In this document: piece by piece, positions 1 to 6,039 of the stretch | Layout: every line of letters starts with the position of its first letter | Position numbering within the stretch: position 1 is the first letter of the stretch | Source: Candidatus Schekmanbacteria bacterium | GTDB taxonomy: Bacteria > CSSED10-310 > JACPHN01 | Direction of reading: 5' to 3' | Length of the DNA: 6,087 nt | Assembly: GCA_016188575.1 (NCBI GenBank) | Contig: JACPHN010000089.1 | Coordinates: 1-6,087, forward strand | Position numbers and translations under genes: made by a program | The notes under the pieces: model-generated | The model's input: the letters and a program-made list of their open reading frames with translations, nothing else | What the model was told of the DNA's origin: nothing | Database searches by the model: none

Positions 1-22
1 CTTCGTCACGAAACGGCTCTTC
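1..22. repeat. Left copy of a 22-bp near-identical terminal repeat
   Basis: Bases 1-22 match 6066-6087 at 21 of 22 positions, the one difference being position 15 (G here, T at 6080). On the minus strand both encode Glu-Glu-(Pro/Gln)-Phe-Arg-Asp-Glu in the same frame of an Rpn gene. See the right copy for interpretation. Confidence 0.9.
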
Positions 23-712
23 CAGCTCCGCCGGCAGAATCAGCAGCCAGTCGATGAACCGAAAGCGCGCCTCGACTTCTTCTCGATTATACCCGCGCTC
101 GTAGAGCATCCGTACGAGGCGCAGCTTCCACGCCAGGCGCTGTTTCTGGTCCCGCGTTCGGGTCGCCCCGAGATGCGCCATGACCACCAGCGCAAAGGGA
201 TTCAGGTTTGCCTCGAGCTGGATCCCCTGTTTCGCATAGTCCACGATCTTCACTACCGGGAACCAGAATCTCACCCCGCAGTCCCAGCGCTGGCGCTCGT
301 AGAGGCCCGGCCGGAAGTCGTCGTCGAGGTCCGTGAGCACCGCCACGCTGATCACCTCCCGGTGGTAGCGGTCGAAGATGCGGTAGTTGTAGACGAACAT
401 TCGCTCGTCAAAGCCGTCCTCCGCGCGCCCTTGCACCTCGATGTGGATCAGTAGCCAGGTTTCTGCTCCATTGGCAAGGAACACCTTGACCAGCTTGTCG
501 ACAAAACGCGTGCCGAGCTCGCTGTCTCTGACCATTTGCACGAGCTCCTTGTCGAGCGGCACCAGCGGTCGCGACCAGTCGATGTCCGCATGGACTTTCG
601 GGAAAAAGAAGCTCAAGAACTGCTCCAGGAAGGCGTCGAGCATCTCCTTCCAGACGTTATCCTGCAGCGTGTGGCGAGTCCGGGTGCGAGCTCCCATCGG
701 CGTGGTTTCCAT
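1..712 (-). CDS. Rpn-family recombination-promoting nuclease / PD-(D/E)XK transposase-like protein, N-terminal part (3' end off window)
   Basis: I translated 237 codons by hand, from ATG at 712-710 to the left edge, with no stop. The product starts METTPMGART. Rpn (COG5464-type) features are a DWSRPLVPLDKEL segment (residues 45-57), VDKLVKV (71-77), and a hydrophobic strand ending in IEVQG (91-95). Asp72, Glu92 and Gln94 are my candidates for the PD-(D/E)XK metal-binding set; an E-x-Q in place of E-x-K is common in this family. After the nuclease core come DWLLILPAELEEPFRDE (221-237), the usual lead-in to the C-terminal domain. Family members are cytoplasmic DNA endonucleases first noted for promoting recA-independent recombination and later linked to phage defence. 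An in-frame TGA lies two codons upstream, so the start is ATG 712 or the second ATG at 697; neither has a strong ribosome binding site. The gene lies 128 bases downstream of the protease gene, on the same strand. Family assignment is firm; activity is inferred. Confidence 0.9.
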   Translation of the reverse strand, partial: METTPMGARTRTRHTLQDNVWKEMLDAFLEQFLSFFFPKVHADIDWSRPLVPLDKELVQMVRDSELGTRFVDKLVKVFLANGAETWLLIHIEVQGRAEDGFDERMFVYNYRIFDRYHREVISVAVLTDLDDDFRPGLYERQRWDCGVRFWFPVVKIVDYAKQGIQLEANLNPFALVVMAHLGATRTRDQKQRLAWKLRLVRMLYERGYNREEVEARFRFIDWLLILPAELEEPFRDE

Positions 713-840
713 TCTTCAGCTCTGTTGGTCACATCTCCGAGCACGGCGACGAGTGCCAGGGTAGCACCCCGCTGCGCCGTTCGCGAGCGGCGCGCCCGGG
801 GTCGCGAGCGGTGCGCGCGAGGAATGGGACCCGGCTATGC
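713..840. other. Intergenic spacer between the protease and left Rpn genes, with a short GC-rich repeat and hairpin
   Basis: The spacer separates the protease stop from the Rpn start. It contains a direct repeat, 781-795 and 802-816, sharing TCGCGAGCGG and matching at 14 of 15 positions with a 21-base period. A self-complementary stretch at 774-793 could form a GC-rich hairpin. On the minus strand the hairpin is not followed by a run of T, so I do not call it an intrinsic terminator. No convincing -35/-10 promoter pair for the Rpn gene is visible. Co-transcription with the protease or an unrecognised promoter are both possible. Confidence 0.45.
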
Positions 841-3800
841 TCAACCATCGACCGCGAGCCTCCTTCGGGTCGCCGCCATCAGGAGCAGACCCAGGATGAT
901 CGTGAGCAGCAGCGCCGCGGGCGGTTCCGCAGACGGCACTTCGCCCGATGCCGTTGTCGGTGTCGCCGTCTCGGGCGGCGTCGCGGTGGCGGTTGGCGTC
1001 GCCGTCTCGGTCATCGTCGCGGTGGCGGTCGGAGTCGCCGTTTCGGTCATCGTCGCGGTGGGAGTCGGAGTCGCCGTCTCGGTCATCGTCGCGGTGGGAG
1101 TCGCCGTAGCAGCGGCGAGCGCGACCGCGTCCCCCTCGTCGCTGAAACCGCTCTCCTGTCCCGACGTGTCGTAGCTCGTCACCGCTGCATAGTAACGCAC
1201 CCCGCCCGTCAGGCCCGTGACCTCGCGGGTCGTTTCGAGCCCCACATCGATCGGGGCGCCATAGCTGCGCGACTCCGTCCCCCAGTAGACCCGATAGCCC
1301 GCCAGGTCATCGTCGATCGCGCCCTGCCAGGTCACGCGAATCCCATCCACGATGCCACCGACCGCCACCCCCGCGGCTACTTCGGAGGGCGTGTCGATCG
1401 TGAAGCTCAGGGGCCTCGCGTCAGGCAGGAGCAACCCCGCTGCGCTCGTGAACCCCGTCAGGTGCAGCGTGTGCGTCCCGTCTTCCGTCGAGCGTTGGAT
1501 CGGGAACGTGCCACTCCAGGTATCGTCCACCACGCGGGTCTGACTCCAACCCCCGGTCACCGCATAGCGATCCGGTCTTGGGTCCGTGCCAAAGGTCACC
1601 GTTCCCATCGAGGTGACCATCGACGCCGAAAAGGTGAGCGTGAAGGTCACCGGCTCGGCTGAGAGCTGCGTTCCCGGCAAGACGGTTGTCGAGAGCAGGT
1701 AGGCTGGCGAGGTCGCGATCGGCGCGTTGACCCAGTCGTCGTAAACTACCTTTCGCAAGGTCGTCGTGTCGTCGTAGTAGTCGCGGATCGCGCTGACGTT
1801 GCGGTTCTCGTCGTTCGTCAGGTTGCCGTTCGTGTCGTAGGCGGTCATCTGTGCCACCGTGTTGGCTGCCCAGAAGTTGCCCTTGGCGTCAACCTCGACA
1901 GGCCCGTCATTGCGCACCGTGTAGGCCGTCGGAGGGGTTGCGCCAGGGGAGGCCGCACAGACGGAGGCCGGAGCACAGTCATCGAGGTTGGAGGTGGCGA
2001 TGCTGCCCGCCGAGCTGAAGACGACCCCGTGGCCGCCGTTGGCCGCCACGGTGCTGTCGGTGATCGTCGGTCCTCCGCTCACCCCGTCGCCGGTGTTGCC
2101 CGTCACGAGCGTCCCGCTGATCGCCGTGGCACCGCTGATGCCCGTGCCGGTGTTGCCCGCGACGAGCGAGTCTATTACAGACGCTGCGTTGCTGATGCCT
2201 GCCCCGTTGTTCAGCACCCGACACCCGTTCACGGTGTTCGCTCCGCTGATTCCGGCCCCGCCGTTCTGCTCGGCGGTCGAGCCCGTCACCGTGGCCGTGG
2301 CCGCGATCCCGGCTCCGTAGTTGCCGCGCGACGTGGAGGTCGTCACCGTCCCGGCGTTGATCCCCGTGCTCCCATTGTCCTCCGCCGAGCACGAGGTGCA
2401 GGAGGCGGCCGTGATCCCAGTGCCGCCGTTGTCCGAGGCGATTGTCCCGCTGAGCGCGAAGGCAGGTGTGTCGATCCCGTTGCCGCCGTTGCCCACCGCC
2501 GTGACGTTCTGCACACTTCCCGTGCCCTGGTGGCTCAGGCCGACGCCTTGGTTGTAGCGGAAGGTGGAGTCGGTGACCGCGGCGGTCGAGCCGCTGTCGA
2601 TGGTGAGGCCCGAGCTGTTGCGCTCGATGGTGAGGTTGTCGAGCGTCACCGAGGCGCCAGAGGTGACCTCCAGGCCCGACGCGTAGCGGAAGCTGAGGTA
2701 CCGCAGAGATCGCGTCAGAGCCGAGGCGCCGCTGATGCGCAGGGTACCTCCGTCACCGGGGACGGCTACTGGCGTGCTGCCTAGCCATTCGAGCACGCTC
2801 ACCGTGTCCGAGGCCCCGTTCGCCGCGACGATGTCGTTGTCACCGTCCCCGTCCAGGTCGCCCACAGCTACGCCATAGGGAAATGTCCCCACCGCCAAGT
2901 CCTGCTTGGGTGCCCACCCCGCCGCCTCGCGAAGCAGCACGCTCACCGTGCCCGAGTTTTTGTTCGCCGCGACGATGTCGTTGTCGCCGTCGCCGTCGAG
3001 GTCGCCCACCGCTACGCCCATAGGATCGCTCCCCGCCATCAGGTCCTGTTTCGGCGCCCAGCCCGACGCCTCGCGAAGCAACACGCTCACCGTGTCCACC
3101 CCAGCGTTCGCCGCGACGATGTCGTTGTCGCCGTCCCCGTCGAGGTCGCCCACCGCTACGCTTATAGGACTGCCCACCGTCAGGTCCTGTTTCGGCGCCC
3201 AGCCCGACGCCTCGCGAAGCAACACGCTCACCGTGTCCACCCCAGCGTTCGCCGCGACGATGTCGTTGTCGCCGTCCCCGTCGAGGTCGCCCACCGCTAC
3301 GCCATACGGATTGCCCCCCTCCTGTTTCGGCGCCCAGCCCGCCGCCCCGCGAAGCAGCACGCTCACCGTGCCCGAGCCAGCGTTCGCCGCGACGATATCG
3401 TTGTCGCCGTCTCCGTCGAGGTCGCCCACCGCTACGCCCCGAGGATCGCCCCCCACCGTCAGGTCCTGTTTCGGCGCCCAGCCACTCGAATGCCGCAACA
3501 GCACGCTCACGCTGTTCGAGCTCCAGTTCGCCGTGACGATGTCGTTGTCGCCGTCCCCATCGAGGTCGCCCACCGCGACGCCAGAAGGCCCCGCCCCCAC
3601 CAGCAGATCCTGCTTCGGCGCCCAGCCCGCCGCCCCGCGAAGCAGCACGCTCACCGTGTTCGAGGCATTGTTCGCCGCGACGATGTCGCTGTCGCCGTCC
3701 CCGTCGAGGTCGCCCACCGCCACGCCAGAAGGATAGGTCCAAACCGCCAAGTCCTGTTTCGGCGCCCACCCCGTATGCGTGGGCACCGCATCCATCACCA

Positions 3801-5625
3801 CCGGCTCACTCGCCGTCCCTTGCGCATCGATGCCCCCGTTCACCAGCACCAGGTAGCTGCCCCGATACCTCAGCCGCGCCCCCGCCTGGATTGTCAGCGT
3901 GGCGCCCGCCACGACCGAGACGTTCTTGACGATCTCGTAGGTCCGACCCGCGAGCAGCGTCCGATCGCTGAACACGTCGTCCAACGTCTCGCCTCCCCCG
4001 AGCGTCAGCTCGAAGCTCACCTGCCCGGTCCAGCCCCCCGCCGCTGCAAGTGCCACCGTGAAGCTCGCCGCCACCCCGCCCGTGCTGCCTACCGTGAGCG
4101 TGAACGCATCCGCCTCGTTCGTGGCATCCTCTCCCGCCGCCAGCGCCCCGAACATCCCCGTCGTCTTCGTCAGCTCCACCACGTCCGCGCTCACCGTGGC
4201 GAGCGTCCCGGTCACGTCCACGAGGTCCCCGTAGGCGTTACCCAGCGTCACGATCAGCGTCACCGATTCTCCGGGATCGGCCTCCCCGTCGTTGTCGCCT
4301 CCCGCGCTGTCGTCCACCGTCACGCCCACCAGACTGACCTCCGGCGTGGGCGTCGTCGCGAGCGCCTGGCGCGCGTTGACCCGGCCTTTGCCCAGCGTCG
4401 CGTCCGCGAGCGCATCCGCCGTCCGCCGGATCTGCTCCACGACCAGGCCTTGGGACCATCCCGGGTTCTCGCTCAAAAGCAGGCCGGCCACGCCTGACAC
4501 GAACGGCGCCGCCATCGACGTCCCGCTCCACGACGCGTAGGTGTTGTCAAACAGCGTGGACCAGATCTGATGACCCGGCGCGGCCACGTCCACCCAGTCG
4601 CCGCGATTCGAAAAGCCCCAGCGCGCGTCGTCGGCATCGGTTGCCGCCACGGCCAGAACCCCCTCGAAGTCGGCCGGGTAGAAGGGCGAGGTCGAGTCGT
4701 TGTTGCCCGCGGCTCCCACCACGACCGCGTCCTTTCCCTGCGCATACTGGACGGCGAGCCTCACCGTTTCCGAGCTCGCCGTGCTCCCCAGACTGAGGTT
4801 GATCACCCGGGCCCCGCTATCCGCCGCGAGCTGGATCCCGCTGGCGATCTGGCTATACGTCCCATATCCGGAGGCATCCAGCACCTTGATCGGCACGATC
4901 CGGCACCCCCAGCAAACCCCGGCGCCGCCTTGGGCGTTGTCCGATCCCGCGGCGGCGATCCCCGCCACGTGGGTGCCGTGGCCGTTATCATCGCTCGGGT
5001 CGCTGTCGCCGTTGACCACGTCGGCGCCGGCCACCGGGACGATCTTGTCCGCGAGGTCCGGGTGGTCGAGGTCCACGCCGGTGTCGAGGATGGCGATGAG
5101 GACGCTCGAATCCCCGGTCTCCAGGTCCCATGCTTCGGGGGCGTCGATGTCCGCATCGGCGGTTCCACCGGTTTGCCCGGTATTGTGCAGTCCCCACTGG
5201 TCGGTATAGTCCGGGTCATCGGGGCTTGCGGCGACCCGCATCCATCTGTCTGGTTCCGCCCACTGGACCCGGGTGTCTGCCTGGAGCGCGGCGAGCGCCG
5301 CCGACACGTCCGGCACCTCGAGCTTCCAGACGCGGTCGAGGCCCGCGTCTGTGGCCGGAGCCTCGCGAAACACCCGCCGCGCGGCGGAGGCCCGGGTGCG
5401 CGCCAGCAGCTCCGACAGATCGGCCCGAGCTGCCGGTGCCAACGCTTCCGGCAGGCTCGCCGAGGCCCTCAGCTTGAGAATCACCCCGGCGGCCGGCCGC
5501 GCATCGCCGCCAGCGGCCGCACCCAGCGCGTTGCCGTGGGGGCCAGCTCCAAGCGCCAGCAGCACCAGTGCCACCGACGCCGCCAGCACCGTTCGCACCC
5601 GCCATCCGGTCCGTGTTCGTTTCAT
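841..5625 (-). CDS. Secreted multidomain subtilisin-like serine protease (peptidase S8) with FG-GAP propeller, beta-helix, fibronectin III and C-terminal membrane anchor
   Basis: A 1594-residue extracytoplasmic endopeptidase, far longer than a simple subtilisin. The start is ATG 5625, preceded by AGGGGG six bases upstream; an in-frame TTG at 5631 abuts that site and is unlikely. Domains (residues from this ATG): Arg-rich signal peptide with hydrophobic core 12-28, cleavage probably near 38; propeptide 47-130, ending with WAEPD (122-126); S8 domain about 138-423 with Asp181 (ILDTGVD), His216 (NGHGTHVAG), oxyanion Asn308 (AAGN) and Ser370 (SGTSMAAPF), plus a Cys pair 238/241; CARDB/Ig-like domain 430-543 with an acidic DGEADPGE motif; beta-helix start 556-613; seven FG-GAP/VCBS repeats 619-947; beta-helix continuation about 949-1255; Ig-like 1315-1413; fibronectin III 1414-1503; Thr/Pro stalk 1511-1558; hydrophobic segment 1569-1585 followed by RRR (1587-1589). 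The full catalytic set suggests an active protease. The substrate is unknown. A role in degrading external protein or in processing surface proteins is inference. Upstream neighbour spacing is 87 bases. Confidence 0.95.
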   Translation of the reverse strand: MKRTRTGWRVRTVLAASVALVLLALGAGPHGNALGAAAGGDARPAAGVILKLRASASLPEALAPAARADLSELLARTRASAARRVFREAPATDAGLDRVWKLEVPDVSAALAALQADTRVQWAEPDRWMRVAASPDDPDYTDQWGLHNTGQTGGTADADIDAPEAWDLETGDSSVLIAILDTGVDLDHPDLADKIVPVAGADVVNGDSDPSDDNGHGTHVAGIAAAGSDNAQGGAGVCWGCRIVPIKVLDASGYGTYSQIASGIQLAADSGARVINLSLGSTASSETVRLAVQYAQGKDAVVVGAAGNNDSTSPFYPADFEGVLAVAATDADDARWGFSNRGDWVDVAAPGHQIWSTLFDNTYASWSGTSMAAPFVSGVAGLLLSENPGWSQGLVVEQIRRTADALADATLGKGRVNARQALATTPTPEVSLVGVTVDDSAGGDNDGEADPGESVTLIVTLGNAYGDLVDVTGTLATVSADVVELTKTTGMFGALAAGEDATNEADAFTLTVGSTGGVAASFTVALAAAGGWTGQVSFELTLGGGETLDDVFSDRTLLAGRTYEIVKNVSVVAGATLTIQAGARLRYRGSYLVLVNGGIDAQGTASEPVVMDAVPTHTGWAPKQDLAVWTYPSGVAVGDLDGDGDSDIVAANNASNTVSVLLRGAAGWAPKQDLLVGAGPSGVAVGDLDGDGDNDIVTANWSSNSVSVLLRHSSGWAPKQDLTVGGDPRGVAVGDLDGDGDNDIVAANAGSGTVSVLLRGAAGWAPKQEGGNPYGVAVGDLDGDGDNDIVAANAGVDTVSVLLREASGWAPKQDLTVGSPISVAVGDLDGDGDNDIVAANAGVDTVSVLLREASGWAPKQDLMAGSDPMGVAVGDLDGDGDNDIVAANKNSGTVSVLLREAAGWAPKQDLAVGTFPYGVAVGDLDGDGDNDIVAANGASDTVSVLEWLGSTPVAVPGDGGTLRISGASALTRSLRYLSFRYASGLEVTSGASVTLDNLTIERNSSGLTIDSGSTAAVTDSTFRYNQGVGLSHQGTGSVQNVTAVGNGGNGIDTPAFALSGTIASDNGGTGITAASCTSCSAEDNGSTGINAGTVTTSTSRGNYGAGIAATATVTGSTAEQNGGAGISGANTVNGCRVLNNGAGISNAASVIDSLVAGNTGTGISGATAISGTLVTGNTGDGVSGGPTITDSTVAANGGHGVVFSSAGSIATSNLDDCAPASVCAASPGATPPTAYTVRNDGPVEVDAKGNFWAANTVAQMTAYDTNGNLTNDENRNVSAIRDYYDDTTTLRKVVYDDWVNAPIATSPAYLLSTTVLPGTQLSAEPVTFTLTFSASMVTSMGTVTFGTDPRPDRYAVTGGWSQTRVVDDTWSGTFPIQRSTEDGTHTLHLTGFTSAAGLLLPDARPLSFTIDTPSEVAAGVAVGGIVDGIRVTWQGAIDDDLAGYRVYWGTESRSYGAPIDVGLETTREVTGLTGGVRYYAAVTSYDTSGQESGFSDEGDAVALAAATATPTATMTETATPTPTATMTETATPTATATMTETATPTATATPPETATPTTASGEVPSAEPPAALLLTIILGLLLMAATRRRLAVDG
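952..1095 (-). repeat. Four 36-bp repeats encoding the Thr/Pro stalk of the protease
   Basis: Four 12-residue units at protein residues 1511-1558. Three read TATMTETATPT plus P or A, and the last is TATPPETATPT. It links the fibronectin III domain to the C-terminal hydrophobic segment, as a flexible spacer would. Thr/Pro-rich spacers of this kind hold domains away from the cell surface and are often glycosylated; that modification is inferred. The DNA units are near-identical and could vary in number by slippage. Confidence 0.85.
2785..3771 (-). repeat. Seven tandem FG-GAP/VCBS repeats (about 144 bp each) inside the protease gene
   Basis: Each unit encodes GWAPKQDL, a short variable loop, then GVAVGDLDGDGDNDIVAAN and TVSVLLR. 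In transcript order the units lie at 3628-3771, 3484-3627, 3340-3483, 3205-3339, 3064-3204, 2920-3063 and 2785-2919. Spacing is 48 residues except for one unit of 45 and one of 47, with the losses in the variable loop. The D-x-D-G-D-G-D core is the calcium-binding loop of integrin-type FG-GAP blades, so seven units fit one complete calcium-stabilised beta-propeller. In family members such repeats mediate binding to other proteins or glycans; the ligand here is unknown. Units are strongly conserved at the DNA level, implying recent expansion or gene conversion. Confidence 0.93.
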
Positions 5626-5712
5626 GATCAACCCCCTGTCTCGACGCCGGCCCCAGATCCTGACGCAAGCGTGTCCCCGCGTGCCCCCAACCGCCCGGCA
5701 ATGGCAGACTGG
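5626..5712. other. Spacer between the right Rpn gene and the protease gene
   Basis: These 87 bases separate the Rpn TAG stop (5713-5715) from the protease ATG. Apart from the protease ribosome binding site I see no convincing sigma-70 promoter, operator or intrinsic terminator. The same orientation and short distance permit read-through from the Rpn gene, but no functional link between the two is implied by sequence. Confidence 0.4.
5632..5637 (-). promoter_or_regulatory. Ribosome binding site that sets the protease start
   Basis: On the minus strand the bases AGGGGG end six bases before ATG 5625. This is a good Shine-Dalgarno-like purine run at normal spacing. It directly abuts the alternative TTG at 5631, which would leave no spacing, so the ATG is preferred. 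The protein then begins MKRTRTGW, a typical basic n-region for a signal peptide. Confidence 0.7.
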
Positions 5713-6039
5713 CTATTCCGATGGCTCCTCAGCCGAGCCGAGCAGCGCCTCGATCGCCTCCAGCGGTTCGCCACTGCTTAGCGCGCGGGTGATCGCCCTG
5801 AGCCGCTCGATCGCCTCGATGCTTCGCGCCCGTGCGAGGAGCTCCGCGGCTTGTGCGGGAAACCGGACACTCAATCCGACGTCGATCGCTTCAAGAAGAC
5901 CTTTCTGAACTCCAAGCCGCTCGCCCTTCTCGATTCCGAGCCGCTCGCCCTTCTCGATTCCGAGCCGCTCGCCCTTCTTGATTCCGAGGCGCTCGCCCTT
6001 CTCGATTCCGAGCCGCTCGATGCTGGTAACGTAGGCCAT
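5713..6039 (-). CDS. Candidate internal RpnS-like antitoxin (108 aa) translated from within the Rpn gene
   Basis: ATG 6039-6037 lies in frame inside the Rpn coding region and is preceded by AAGGTGAG, with the GGTGA ending four bases before the ATG, near-ideal for that part of the Shine-Dalgarno sequence. A second in-frame ATG at 6057 is less well placed. The product would be 108 residues: MAYVTSI, five ERLG-x-x-K-G repeats, and a helical tail. In E. coli and relatives, Rpn C-terminal domains (RpnS) are made separately from internal starts and block the toxic full-length RpnL; their dimer helix carries four-residue repeats of variable number. Here glycine recurs every fourth residue (ERLG, IEKG), which matches that pattern. 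Separate translation is inferred from the ribosome binding site, not shown. Confidence 0.55.
   Translation of the reverse strand: MAYVTSIERLGIEKGERLGIKKGERLGIEKGERLGIEKGERLGVQKGLLEAIDVGLSVRFPAQAAELLARARSIEAIERLRAITRALSSGEPLEAIEALLGSAEEPSE

Noticed and set aside
774-793. GC-rich hairpin downstream of the protease considered as an intrinsic terminator
   Set aside because: There is no T tract after it on the transcribed strand and almost no loop; many such inverted stretches occur by chance at this GC level.
811-1662. Plus-strand open frame of 283 codons with Arg-rich repeats
   Set aside because: The repeats are the reverse reading of the protease Thr/Pro stalk DNA; no domain or ribosome binding site supports it.
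2840-3769. Alternative minus-strand frame across the propeller block (309 codons)
   Set aside because: It is a shifted reading of the same tandem repeats, giving a low-complexity Arg/Gly product, while the main frame has clear FG-GAP motifs.
2785-3771. Regular repeats considered as a CRISPR array
   Set aside because: Unit length near 144 bp with conserved coding content throughout; there are no short palindromic repeats separated by unique spacers.
5629-5631. TTG as the protease start codon
   Set aside because: It directly abuts the purine-rich ribosome binding site; the ATG two codons later has correct spacing.
5638-5712. Possible sigma-70 promoter for the protease
   Set aside because: Only weak TTG-like matches without a matching -10 at proper spacing; nothing above background.
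4570-5781. Long plus-strand open frame (403 codons) opposite the protease 5' end
   Set aside because: It lies antisense to the catalytic domain, is Arg/Pro/Gly-rich with no recognisable domain, and has the look of a GC-rich antisense shadow.
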